A stretch of 36,795 nucleotides of DNA. It comes from Hyphomicrobiales bacterium. GTDB taxonomy: Bacteria > Pseudomonadota > Alphaproteobacteria > Rhizobiales > Beijerinckiaceae. The notes under the pieces are model-generated. The model had not been told where the DNA came from. It made no database searches and saw only the letters and a program-made list of their open reading frames with translations. Every line of letters begins with the position of its first letter. Position 1 is the stretch's first letter. Location of the stretch: the NCBI GenBank assembly GCA_028290285.1, contig JAQGKD010000052.1, positions 1 through 36,795 of the forward strand, in the 5' to 3' direction. Position numbers and translations under genes: made by a program. Below are positions 8,954 through 17,053 of the stretch, in pieces.

Positions 8954-9622
8954 TCAGCCCACGAACTGCTTGAAATGCGCATAGGTGCGTTCTCGCGCGG
9001 CATCAGCTGCGGGGGCATCATAGGCGCCGCGTTCGTCGCAGTTGAAGCCATGTCCGGCCGCATAGACGTAGACAGGCACGTCAGGGCGGACTGCTTTGAT
9101 CTTTTCAACGTCGGCCGCCGAGATCGAGTGATCCTTCTCGCCGAAGTGCAGGATCGTGGGAGCCAGCGGCTTCTGGTCTGCCATGGCGGCGATGCCAGCG
9201 CCGTAATAGCCGACGGCAGCCGCGACGCCGGGTATTTTTGCCGCTGCCGCGAAAGCCAGTGTGCCACCCCAGCAATAACCGACCACGCCGACCTTGCCGC
9301 CCTTTGAGGCTTCGGCCACTGCGGCCTTGACGTCGAGCATCACCTTGGCCGGATCGGTCTTGCTGCGTATCGCGACGCCTGCCTGCATGTCGGGCTGCTC
9401 ATAGCCGGACTCGTAGTTCGGCTCGACGCGATCGTAGAGCGCAGGTGCGACGGCAAGATAGCCCTCTGCCGCAAAGCGATCCGCCACCGCGCGGATGTGA
9501 TGATTCACGCCGAAGATTTCCTGGAGCACGACAATGCCGCCGCGCGCCGCGCCCACCGGCTTGGCGACATAAGCGCCGATGGAGACGCCGTCCTCGCCGG
9601 TCAGCCTGATCATATCGCCCAT
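8954..9622 (-). CDS. Dienelactone hydrolase family protein
   Basis: This is an alpha/beta hydrolase of the dienelactone hydrolase family, soluble and cytoplasmic. The protein has 222 residues, close to the usual 230-240. The catalytic triad is readable: nucleophile Cys117 in GVVGYCWGGTLAF, Asp164 in FGEKDHSIS and His191 in YAAGHGFNCDERGAYD. An upstream QEIFGVNHHIRAVADRFA block supplies the oxyanion Glu (QEIFG). Members cleave dienelactone in chloroaromatic degradation, but many act on other esters. With no aromatic-degradation genes around, the substrate is unknown. The start at 9622 has GGGAG seven to eight bases upstream. Confidence 0.9.
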   Translation of the reverse strand: MGDMIRLTGEDGVSIGAYVAKPVGAARGGIVVLQEIFGVNHHIRAVADRFAAEGYLAVAPALYDRVEPNYESGYEQPDMQAGVAIRSKTDPAKVMLDVKAAVAEASKGGKVGVVGYCWGGTLAFAAAAKIPGVAAAVGYYGAGIAAMADQKPLAPTILHFGEKDHSISAADVEKIKAVRPDVPVYVYAAGHGFNCDERGAYDAPAADAARERTYAHFKQFVG

Positions 9623-9709
9623 TTCAAATCTCCCGACTGCGTTGAACGGTTTTAGCCCGCCGCCGCAATTAAGGCCATCCGGCCCCGCGAGGGAAGGGGC
9701 ATTGCGAGT

Positions 9710-10387
9710 TCAGGCGCTCTTCTCGCGACGGCCGGGCATTCCCTCCGACAATTGCTCGAAAGCATCTTCCACAAGATTGACGTGGCGAAGCATGGCGCTG
9801 TGCGCCTGCACGGCGTCGCCCCGCAGGATTGCCTGCACGACAACGCCATGTTCCGCATGCGAGAGCACCAGACGTCCCGGCGCGCGAAACTGCGCGCGGC
9901 GAAAGGGCGATAGTCTTCGCCTCAGTCCGGTTGCCATATCGGCGAGCACCGAATTATGGGTGCCCGCATAGAGCGCGGAATGAAAGGCGACATTGGCGTC
10001 GGCATAGGCGGTCTCGTCGTTCGCTCGCGCTATTTCGCCCATGCGATCGTGCAGGGCCTCAAGCCGCCGCCGCTCGACGGGCGTCATGCCAAGCGCACAA
10101 AGCCGCGCGCAAGTCGCTTCGATCTCTCCCATGGCGACGAACAGTTCGTACAGCTGTTCCGGGCTGATCTGCGTGACGGTGGCGCTACGCCGGGGCCGGA
10201 TCTCGATGAGCCCCGTCGTGCCGAGAAGCCGAAGCGCTTCTCGCACGGGCGTGCGGGAGACTCCATAACGGTCGGCGAGGCCCTGCTCATCCAGCCGCGC
10301 ACCCGGCGCGAAGTCTCCGGCCAGGATGGCGTCGGCGATTTCGCCCGCGAGCCGTTCGGCGCGTGTTGGCATTTCGATCTCGGTCAC
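9710..10387 (-). CDS. GntR-family transcriptional regulator with FCD ligand domain
   Basis: This is a FadR-subfamily one-component repressor. The winged helix lies at about residues 8-75 (AERLAGEIADAILAGDFAPG, LDEQGLADRYGVSRTPVREA, LRLLGTTGLIEIRPRRSATV). The all-helical FCD domain follows, with GEIEATCARLCALG, DANVAFHSALYAGTHN and the HAEHGVVVQAILRGDA histidines that usually bind a metal and carboxylate ligand. I place the start at GTG 10387, with GGGGAG nine bases upstream; the ATG at 10372 is the alternative. It is divergent from the ABC/ureide gene series and probably controls it. A TTGTATGCAA palindrome in the 160-base gap is the obvious operator candidate. Confidence 0.9.
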   Translation of the reverse strand: MTEIEMPTRAERLAGEIADAILAGDFAPGARLDEQGLADRYGVSRTPVREALRLLGTTGLIEIRPRRSATVTQISPEQLYELFVAMGEIEATCARLCALGMTPVERRRLEALHDRMGEIARANDETAYADANVAFHSALYAGTHNSVLADMATGLRRRLSPFRRAQFRAPGRLVLSHAEHGVVVQAILRGDAVQAHSAMLRHVNLVEDAFEQLSEGMPGRREKSA

Positions 10388-10505
10388 CCGCGTTTTCTCC
10401 CCTTCGTGTACCGGCAACCTGCCCGGGGTTCGTGCCTTATTCTTGAGCTTGCGCCTCCGCAATTTGGGCACTCGCGCCGGGTATTTAGGCATGCGATTGA
10501 GCAAC

Positions 10506-10517
10506 ATTGTATGCAAT
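10506..10517. promoter_or_regulatory. Putative GntR operator
   Basis: ATTGTATGCAAT is a 12-base palindrome with one mismatch and resembles the TTGTATACAA sites bound by many FCD-type GntR proteins. It lies 30 bases before the binding-protein start and 119 bases before the regulator start. Binding is inferred. Confidence 0.5.
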
Positions 10518-10546
10518 TCTCGTCGAGGGCAAGCACGGGGGTTGCT

Positions 10547-12172
10547 ATGGATCGGCGTAAGTTTTTGCAAACGGCGGGAGCCACCGCTGCGGTCTCAGCC
10601 ACGGGTGTCGCAGCTCCGGCAGTGTTCACATCGGCCAGCGCCCAGTCGCGCGCGGAAACGCTGCTCATCGTCTCCGAAAGCGGCCCGAACAATCTCGACG
10701 TTCAAGGCGTCGGCACAAATGTGCCCGGGTATGAAGCGTCCTGGAACTGCTACGACCGCCTCATCAGCCACGAGATGAAGAACGGTCCGACTGGCGTTCC
10801 CTATTACGACCGCGACAAGTTCAAGCCCGAACTCGCCGAGGACATGAATGTCGGCAAGAATTCCGCGACGTTCAAACTGCGCAAGGATGCGACCTTCCAT
10901 GACGGCAGCCCGGTGCTCGCCAGGGACGTAAAATGGTCCCTTGACCGCGCCGTGTCCGTCGGCGGTTTCCCGACCTTCCAGATGCGCGCGGGCTCGCTCG
11001 AAAAGCCCGAGCAGTTCGTCGTCGTCGACGATCATACGGTGCGTGTCGATTTCCTGCGCCCGGATCGTCTCACAATTCCCGATCTCGCGGTTATCGTGCC
11101 GTGCATCATGAATTCCGAGCTGGTCAAGAAAAACGCGACCGCCGCCGACCCCTGGGGCCTCGACTACACGAAACAGAACACGGCTGGCTCGGGCGCCTAT
11201 CGCGTTACGAAATGGACGCCGGGGACGGAAGTCGTGTTTGAGCGCAACGAGCAATGGAAGGGTGGGGCACTTCCCAAGATTCCGCGCGTCATCTGGCGCA
11301 TGGTCCCCTCAGGCGGTAATCGTCGCGCGCTTCTCGAACGCGGCGATGCGGACATTTCCTACGATCTGCCGAGCAAGGATATCGGTGAGCTGAAATCGAA
11401 CCCGAAGCTCACGCTCGTTTCGACGCCCTATTCGAATGGCATCCAGTATATCGGCATGAACGTCACGCGTCCCCCCTTCAATAATCCAAAGGTTCGTGAG
11501 GCGGTCGCCTATGCGCTGCCTTACCAGAAGATCATGGACGCCGTGCTGTTTGGCCTCGCCAAGCCCATGTTCGGGGCGCCTGCCAGCGCCGCGACGGAGG
11601 CCGTCTGGCCGCAGGCGCACAAGTACAATATCGATCTCGACAAGGCGCGGGCGTTGATGGCGGAAGCTGGCCAAAGCGGCGGCTTCGAGACAACGCTCTC
11701 CTTCGACCTCGGATTCGCGGGCGTCAACGAACCTCTCTGCATCCTCGTGCAGGAAAGTCTCGCGCAGATCGGCATCAAGGTGACGATCAACAAGGTGCCC
11801 GGCGCGAACTGGCGCACCGAGTTGAACAAGAAGGAGATGCCGCTCTTCACCAACATCTTCTCGGGCTGGCTGGATTATCCGGAATATTTCTTCTTCTGGA
11901 CCTACGACGGCTCGAATTCCGTCTTCAATACGATGAGCTACCAGAACGCGACGATGGACAAGTTCATCGCCGACGCGCGCGCATCCGCTGCCGTGGGCGA
12001 CACGCCGCTCTATGAGGCCAGCGTCAAGGGCTTCGTCCATCTCGCCTTCGCCGACGTCCCGCGTCTCCCGCTGTTCCAGCCATATGTGAACGTGGCCATG
12101 CAGAAGAATATCACGGGATACCAATACTGGTTCCACAGGCGGCTCGACTATCGAGCGCTCGTGAAGTCCTGA
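10547..12172 (+). CDS. ABC transporter substrate-binding protein, peptide/nickel (SBP_bac_5) family, Tat signal
   Basis: This is the periplasmic binding component of a DppA/OppA-type importer, 541 residues. The N-terminus has a twin-arginine signal (DRRKFLQTAG, hydrophobic AAVSATGVAAPAVF, then SASAQS), so it is probably exported folded by Tat. SBP_bac_5 landmarks are LAEDMNVGKNSATFKLRKDA, TFHDGSPVLARDVKWSLDRA and GSGAYRVTKWTPGTEVVFER. Later come NPKVREAVAYALPYQKIMDA and a terminal lobe with YQNATMDKFIADARA. The first Met at 10547 is chosen because it begins the signal peptide; the frame is open far upstream, antisense to gntR. It is the first gene of the ABC series. Members also bind non-peptide ligands, and the context suggests a ureide or amide. 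Confidence 0.92.
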   Translation: MDRRKFLQTAGATAAVSATGVAAPAVFTSASAQSRAETLLIVSESGPNNLDVQGVGTNVPGYEASWNCYDRLISHEMKNGPTGVPYYDRDKFKPELAEDMNVGKNSATFKLRKDATFHDGSPVLARDVKWSLDRAVSVGGFPTFQMRAGSLEKPEQFVVVDDHTVRVDFLRPDRLTIPDLAVIVPCIMNSELVKKNATAADPWGLDYTKQNTAGSGAYRVTKWTPGTEVVFERNEQWKGGALPKIPRVIWRMVPSGGNRRALLERGDADISYDLPSKDIGELKSNPKLTLVSTPYSNGIQYIGMNVTRPPFNNPKVREAVAYALPYQKIMDAVLFGLAKPMFGAPASAATEAVWPQAHKYNIDLDKARALMAEAGQSGGFETTLSFDLGFAGVNEPLCILVQESLAQIGIKVTINKVPGANWRTELNKKEMPLFTNIFSGWLDYPEYFFFWTYDGSNSVFNTMSYQNATMDKFIADARASAAVGDTPLYEASVKGFVHLAFADVPRLPLFQPYVNVAMQKNITGYQYWFHRRLDYRALVKS

Positions 12173-12238
12173 TCGGCGCGGCGCGGGGCCTGTTCCCGCG
12201 TCCGTCACTCTTCTCTGCGCTCATGCGGGAGGTGCTTC

Positions 12239-13252
12239 GTGCTGAAGGTCATCATTAGCCGCCTGATCACCACAATCCCCGCGCTGATCGGAGTCGTGGT
12301 CGTGTCCTTCCTGCTCACGCGCGTTCTGCCCGGAGACACGGCGGCCTATTTCGCTGGGCCCGCCGCGACACCGCAGGCGATCGAGGAGGTGCGCAAGCAA
12401 CTCGGGCTCGACCGGCCTGTTCCGGAGCAATTCACCCGCTACGTGCGCGATCTCTCGCGCGGCAATCTCGGCAGCTCGCTGACGACAGGCCAGCCCGTCC
12501 TGTCCGATCTTCATGCGCGGCTTCCAGCCTCCGCTGAACTCACGCTCTTCGGCCTGATCCTTTCGCTGGCGATTGCCATTCCGCTCGGAATCATCGCGGC
12601 GGTGAAGCAGGGCTCCTTCATCGATCACGCGTGCCGCGCGGTGACGACAGCGGGCGTGTCGCTGCCGGTCTTTTTCACGGGTCTGCTGCTTGTCTACGTC
12701 TTCTACTTCATCCTGCAAATATCCCCCGCACCGCTCGGGCGTCTCGACGTCTTCGCCACTGCGCCGGCCACGGTGACGGGATTCTACCTGCTGGATTCGC
12801 TGATCGCGCGTGATTTCCAGACGTTCCGCGCCAGCCTGTCGCAATTGCTGCTTCCCGGCATCACGCTCGCCATCTTCTCGCTGGCGCCCATCGCGCGCAT
12901 CACGCGCGCTTCCATGCTGGCTGTCATGTCCATGGATTTCGTTCGCACGGCGCGCGCCTCGGGTTTGAATGCACGCACTGTCATCATGGTCTATGCCTTT
13001 CGCAATGCCATGCTCCCCGTCGTCACCACGCTGGGCATGGTGTTCTCCTTTCTGCTTGGCGCCAATGTGCTGGTGGAAAAGGTCTTTGCCTGGCCGGGCG
13101 TGGGCTCTTACGCAGTCGAGGCGCTGATTGCATCCGACTTCGCGCCGGTGCAGGGTTTCGTGCTCGCAATGGCGATCCTCTATATCGCGCTGAACCTCAT
13201 CATCGATCTCTCCTATCGATTGATCGATCCGCGCATGGGGGCGACATCGTGA
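12239..13252 (+). CDS. ABC transporter permease, DppB/OppB type
   Basis: This is the first inner-membrane permease of the importer, 337 residues. The N-terminal LKVIISRLITTIPALIGVVV helix and FLLTRVLPGD are the standard DppB opening. GQPVLSDLHARLPASAELTL begins the binding-protein-dependent transport domain. The EAA loop that docks the ATPase is in FVRTARASGLNARTVIMVYA, followed by FRNAMLPVVTTLG. The C-terminus, LNLIIDLSYRLIDPRMG, is typical. It starts with GTG at 12239 (GGGAGG seven bases upstream), 66 bases after the binding protein, and overlaps the next gene by four bases. Confidence 0.95.
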   Translation: MLKVIISRLITTIPALIGVVVVSFLLTRVLPGDTAAYFAGPAATPQAIEEVRKQLGLDRPVPEQFTRYVRDLSRGNLGSSLTTGQPVLSDLHARLPASAELTLFGLILSLAIAIPLGIIAAVKQGSFIDHACRAVTTAGVSLPVFFTGLLLVYVFYFILQISPAPLGRLDVFATAPATVTGFYLLDSLIARDFQTFRASLSQLLLPGITLAIFSLAPIARITRASMLAVMSMDFVRTARASGLNARTVIMVYAFRNAMLPVVTTLGMVFSFLLGANVLVEKVFAWPGVGSYAVEALIASDFAPVQGFVLAMAILYIALNLIIDLSYRLIDPRMGATS

Positions 13253-14154
13253 CATCCGCACCCCTGGCCCGTCCCGCCCGCCGCCCGTTTGCCCTGCGGT
13301 TCACGGCGCTCAGTGCAACCCTCTCGCATGCGCGCTATGTCATCGGTGCGAACCCCGTGACGGCATTCGCCTTCATGCTGCTGGCGCTGTTGATCTTCTG
13401 CGCAACGCTCGGCCCCTTCATCGTTCCCTACGATCCCCTGGCGAGCGACACGTCGGCGACCTTGCAGGCCCCCACCGTGCGCCATTGGTTCGGCACGGAT
13501 CAGCTGGGCCGGGACATTCTCTCGCGCGTGATCGTCGCCGCGCGGCTGGACATGACCATCGCCGTGTCGTCCGTGGCGCTCGTTTTCGCCTTCGGTGGAC
13601 TCGCCGGCATCGCATCGGGCTTCTTCGGCGGCTGGACAGATCTGATCGTCGGGCGCATCGCCGATACAATCATGGCATTTCCGCTCTTCGTGCTGGCGAT
13701 GGGAATCGTCGCGGCGCTCGGCAACACCGTGACCAACATCGTTATCGCGACAGCCATCATCAATTTCCCGCTTTATGTGCGCAGCGCGCGCACGGAGGCG
13801 AGCGTCCGGCGCGATGCGGGCTTCGTCATGGCGGCGCGGCTCACGGGCAATTCCGAATTGCGCATCGCCTTGACGACGATCCTGCCCAACATCATGCCGA
13901 TCATGATGGTGCAGATGTCGCTGACGATGGGTTATGCGATCCTGAATGCGGCGGGCCTCTCCTTCATCGGCCTGGGCGTACGTCCGCCCACACCTGAATG
14001 GGGCATCATGGTCGCCGAGGGGGCGGGCTCCATCATCTCGGGAGAATGGTGGATCGCGCTGTTCCCCGGCCTCGCGCTGATGCTCGCTGTCTTCTGCTTC
14101 AATCTGATCGGCGACGGTCTGCGCGACATCGTCGACCCGCAACGTCGCACGTGA
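13249..14154 (+). CDS. ABC transporter permease, DppC/OppC type
   Basis: This is the second permease of the importer, 301 residues. It has the N-terminal cytoplasmic segment, then AFMLLALLIFCATLGPFIVP and the OppC_N region, then the HWFGTDQLGRDILSRVI signature near residue 80. The EAA loop is VRSARTEASVRRDAGFVMAA. The C-terminus contains LNAAGLSFIGLGVRPPTPEW and the NLIGDGLRDIVDPQ ending that marks DppC. It starts with GTG at 13249, inside the end of the previous gene (GTGA overlap), so the two permeases are translationally coupled. The ATPase gene begins 10 bases after its stop. Confidence 0.95.
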   Translation: MTSAPLARPARRPFALRFTALSATLSHARYVIGANPVTAFAFMLLALLIFCATLGPFIVPYDPLASDTSATLQAPTVRHWFGTDQLGRDILSRVIVAARLDMTIAVSSVALVFAFGGLAGIASGFFGGWTDLIVGRIADTIMAFPLFVLAMGIVAALGNTVTNIVIATAIINFPLYVRSARTEASVRRDAGFVMAARLTGNSELRIALTTILPNIMPIMMVQMSLTMGYAILNAAGLSFIGLGVRPPTPEWGIMVAEGAGSIISGEWWIALFPGLALMLAVFCFNLIGDGLRDIVDPQRRT

Positions 14155-14164
14155 GGAAATCGCC

Positions 14165-15865
14165 ATGGCCGCGCTTCCACTGCTCGACGTCTCCAATCTG
14201 ACTGTCGAATTCGAAACCCGGCGCGGCACCGTCAGCGCCGTGAGAAATATCGATATCAGCGTGGCCAAAGGCGAGACGCTCGGCATCGTCGGCGAATCCG
14301 GTTCAGGCAAATCCGTCACATCCTACGCGGTGATGCGCATTCTCGACCGTGCCGGACATATCGCGGGTGGCTCGATCCGCTTTGCGGGGCTCGAATTGCA
14401 GGACGCATCCGAGAGCCAGATGATTGACCTGCGCGGCCGTGAGATCTCGATGATCTTCCAGAATCCACGCGCGGCGCTCAACCCGATCCGCAAGGTAGGG
14501 CGCCAGATCGAGGATGTCCTGCGCCAGCACGCGCAGGCGGGTTCGAACGATGCGCGAGAGAAGGCGATAGACGCGCTGCGCCAGGTCCGCATCGCCAATC
14601 CTGAAGAGCGTTACAGCGCCTATCCATTCGAGCTGTCGGGTGGCATGTGCCAGCGCATCGTCATTGCGCTGGCGCTCGCCTGCCGCCCGAAGCTCCTCAT
14701 CGCAGACGAGCCGACCACGGGGCTCGACGTCACGACGCAGAAAGCGGTCATGGAATTGATCGTCGAACTGACCCGCGCGCGCGGCATGTCGACGATTCTC
14801 ATTACCCACGATCTCGGCCTCGCAGCCAGCTATTGCGACCGCATCGCCGTAATGCAAAAGGGCAGCGTCGTTGAAACCGCCACGTCTGCGAAGATCTTCG
14901 CAAAGCCCGCGCATGATTACACACGCAAGCTGATGCGCGCGACGCCCCGGCCGGGCATTGGCCTGCGCGATCTTCTGCCCGACGATGGCGTCCCGCAATT
15001 GCCGATTGGCGCTGGCACGCCTGGCTTGCCGCTGCTCACAGTGAGTTCGCTTGTGAAGGAATACGAGCGCCCGAGCTCGGGCATCTTCGCGCGGTTGTTT
15101 TCGCGCAATGAACCCGTGCATGCGCCGTTTCGGGCCGTGGATGGCTTGTCTTTCGAGGTCAGGCGCGGCGAGAGCGTCGGGCTCGTCGGAGAATCCGGCT
15201 GCGGAAAATCTACTACATCCATGATGCTGATGCGCCTTCTAGATGCCACATCGGGCACGATCACCTTCGACGGCGAGGATATCGGCTCGATCCCCGCGAA
15301 AACTTTCGCAGGCCATCCCATTCGCCCACGTATCCAGATGGTATTCCAGGATCCGACCGACAGCCTCAATCCGCGCATGACCGCCTTTCGCGCCATAGCA
15401 GATCCGCTGATCAGGTTTCAGGCCGCCAAGGGTGCGCAGGATCTGCGCGCTAAATGCGAGGATCTCGCCCGTCTCGTCGGCCTGCCGCTCGATTTGCTCG
15501 ACCGTTTCCCGCACCAGCTTTCCGGCGGACAAAAGGCGCGCGTCGGCATAGCCCGCGCCATCGCATTGAAGCCTGACCTTGTCGTTCTCGACGAACCCAC
15601 CGCCGCGCTCGATGTGTCGGTTCAGGCCGTGGTTCTCAACCTTCTGGCCGATCTCAAGACGACACTGGGCATGAGCTATCTCTTCGTCAGTCACGACCTT
15701 CATGTGGTGAGGCTGATCTGCGATCGCCTGATCGTCATGAAGGGCGGGCGCATCGTCGAGCAGGGGTCTGTCGAAGATGTCCTCGACCGCCCGCAGGCGG
15801 ACTACACGCGCGAACTGATTGCGGCGCTCCCTCATCCACCCGCATCGGCCGGCGCTGCCGCCTGA
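14165..15865 (+). CDS. ABC transporter ATP-binding protein, fused DppD-DppF type
   Basis: This is the energy subunit with both nucleotide-binding domains in one chain, 566 residues; in Dpp/Opp systems these are usually two proteins. Domain 1 (about 5-265) has Walker A GESGSGKS at 43-50, signature LSGGMCQRI and Walker B LLIADEPTTGLD. Domain 2 (about 290-560) has GESGCGKST, LSGGQKARVGIARAI and LVVLDEPTAALD. The Cys in GMCQR replaces the usual Arg (GMRQR) next to the signature, which may be tolerated. The short zinc-like or OppD C-terminal motif between domains is reduced to an EATPRPGIG-like linker (ATPRPGIGLRDLLP). The fused form is common in Rhizobiales (GsiA-like). A single chain therefore completes the importer. 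Confidence 0.95.
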   Translation: MAALPLLDVSNLTVEFETRRGTVSAVRNIDISVAKGETLGIVGESGSGKSVTSYAVMRILDRAGHIAGGSIRFAGLELQDASESQMIDLRGREISMIFQNPRAALNPIRKVGRQIEDVLRQHAQAGSNDAREKAIDALRQVRIANPEERYSAYPFELSGGMCQRIVIALALACRPKLLIADEPTTGLDVTTQKAVMELIVELTRARGMSTILITHDLGLAASYCDRIAVMQKGSVVETATSAKIFAKPAHDYTRKLMRATPRPGIGLRDLLPDDGVPQLPIGAGTPGLPLLTVSSLVKEYERPSSGIFARLFSRNEPVHAPFRAVDGLSFEVRRGESVGLVGESGCGKSTTSMMLMRLLDATSGTITFDGEDIGSIPAKTFAGHPIRPRIQMVFQDPTDSLNPRMTAFRAIADPLIRFQAAKGAQDLRAKCEDLARLVGLPLDLLDRFPHQLSGGQKARVGIARAIALKPDLVVLDEPTAALDVSVQAVVLNLLADLKTTLGMSYLFVSHDLHVVRLICDRLIVMKGGRIVEQGSVEDVLDRPQADYTRELIAALPHPPASAGAAA

Positions 15866-15884
15866 CGACGAAAGAAAAGCCGCC

Positions 15885-16265
15885 ATGCAGATCGATCTGC
15901 CAGATGTAAAAGCCGAAGTTGAAGCCGCGTTCGCGCGCTACGAGGTCGCGCTCGTCACCAACGATGTCGCGACGCTGGAGGCGCTTTTCCACGACGATCC
16001 GCGAACGATCCGTTATGGGGGTGGCGAAAATCTCTACGGCATGGACGAGATCAAAGCCTTCCGCCAGGCGCGCTTGCCCGTTGGCCTCGCGCGCGATCTA
16101 TCCCGCACGATCATCACGACCTATGGCCAGGATCTCGCGATCGCCTCGACGCTTTTCACACGTGACAGCGCCCCGGGAAAGATCGGCCGGCAGATGCAGA
16201 CCTGGGTGCGTCTGCCGCAGGGCTGGCGCGTCGTCGCGGCTCACGTGAGCATGATCCCAGCGTGA
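15885..16265 (+). CDS. HpxZ/AtzH-like protein (DUF3225, SnoaL-like fold)
   Basis: The product is 126 residues of the small cystatin/NTF2-like family that includes HpxZ of oxalurate catabolism and AtzH, a decarboxylating/deamidating amidohydrolase of cyanuric-acid catabolism. Landmarks are the helix VKAEVEAAFARYEVALVTND, then LFHDDPRTIRYGGGENLYGM, the DEIKAFRQAR segment, LSRTIITTYGQDLAIASTLF, and the last strands QMQTWVRLPQGWRVVAAHVS. The RYG...E...G and H-S end pattern match the DUF3225 family. It begins 19 bases after the ABC ATPase and precedes the hydrolase. Partners of HpxZ/AtzH are amidases of the AtzE/HpxY type, one of which lies downstream. The exact reaction is not proved by sequence. 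Confidence 0.75.
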   Translation: MQIDLPDVKAEVEAAFARYEVALVTNDVATLEALFHDDPRTIRYGGGENLYGMDEIKAFRQARLPVGLARDLSRTIITTYGQDLAIASTLFTRDSAPGKIGRQMQTWVRLPQGWRVVAAHVSMIPA

Positions 16266-16266
16266 A

Positions 16267-16284
16267 CTTGGCACAAGTTTCGCT
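16267..16284 (+). promoter_or_regulatory. Putative sigma-54 (RpoN) promoter before the BiuH-like gene
   Basis: The sequence has TTGGCAC at the -24 position (16268-16274) and TTCGCT at the -12 position (16279-16284). The invariant GG and GC are exactly 10 bases apart. It departs from the YTGGCACG-N4-TTGCW consensus at only two sites. The start codons at 16330/16336 are about 35-40 bases past the expected transcription start. RpoN promoters commonly serve nitrogen-scavenging genes, which fits the neighbourhood. No NtrC site was found by eye. Confidence 0.5.
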
Positions 16285-16329
16285 AGGGTCTTCTTAGGGT
16301 GAAGTGAATTTGAGTCAAGAGCCGAGGTC

Positions 16330-17010
16330 ATGGTCATGATCGCTTTGAAAGCCAATCCCGGCGCGTTGCAGATCGACCTGGCACAGACCGCATTGTTGAT
16401 TATCGACATGCAGCGCGACTTCATGGAGCCCGGTGGTTTCGGCGACAGCCTCGGGAACGACGTCTCGCGGTTGCGGGTCGCCATAGAACCCTGCCGTCGG
16501 GTGCTGCGGGCTGCCCGCGCAAAGGGCATGCTGGTGATACACACGCGCGAAGGCCACAGGCCCGACCTGTCGGATGCGCCGCCAGCGAAGGTGGCACGCG
16601 GCAAGCCGTCGTCGCGCATCGGCGCGCCCGGTCCCATGGGCCGCATCCTCGTGCGCGGCGAGCCGGGCCACGGCATCATCGAAGAGCTTGCACCGCTCGA
16701 CAATGAACCCGTCGTTGACAAGCCGGGGAAGGGCGCTTTCTACCAGACCGACCTCGAACTGATGCTGCGAAATCGTCGCATTGCGAACCTGCTTGTTTGC
16801 GGTGTGACCACGGAGGTCTGCGTGCACACGACGGTGCGCGAGGCCAACGATCGCGGCTACATCTGCGTCGTTCTCGCTGATTGCTGCGCCTCTTATTTCC
16901 CCGAGTTTCATGCCACGGGCCTGGCGATGATCGCTGCCCAAGGTGGTATTTTCGGATGGGTCTCCTCCTCGGATGACCTCATGTCGGCACTGTCGACATC
17001 AACGGCTTGA
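16330..17010 (+). CDS. Isochorismatase-superfamily cysteine hydrolase, biuret-hydrolase (BiuH)-like
   Basis: This is a cytoplasmic amide hydrolase of the isochorismatase-like superfamily, 226 residues. The catalytic triad is Asp26 (ALLIIDMQRDF), Lys134 (DKPGKGAF) and Cys164 (GVTTEVCVHTTVREANDRG). The segment HTREGHRPDLSDAPP, the RIGAPGPMGRILVRGEPGHG loop and AQGGIFGWVS with Gln204 strongly resemble bacterial biuret hydrolases, which cleave biuret to allophanate and ammonia. RutB (ureidoacrylate) and carbamoylsarcosine amidases are more distant alternatives. The ATG at 16330 lies too close to GAGG; the ATG at 16336 is better spaced and may be the true start. It follows a sigma-54-like promoter. 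No allophanate hydrolase is in the window, so biuret as substrate is inference. Confidence 0.85.
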   Translation: MVMIALKANPGALQIDLAQTALLIIDMQRDFMEPGGFGDSLGNDVSRLRVAIEPCRRVLRAARAKGMLVIHTREGHRPDLSDAPPAKVARGKPSSRIGAPGPMGRILVRGEPGHGIIEELAPLDNEPVVDKPGKGAFYQTDLELMLRNRRIANLLVCGVTTEVCVHTTVREANDRGYICVVLADCCASYFPEFHATGLAMIAAQGGIFGWVSSSDDLMSALSTSTA

Positions 17011-17053
17011 GGACCGGCGAATTTGCGCTGGAAATTTGAGGGGGACGGCTGAC

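Noticed and set aside
9956..10546. Upstream extension of the ABC binding protein
   Set aside because: It runs antisense through the GntR gene and would place the Tat signal in the middle of the protein.
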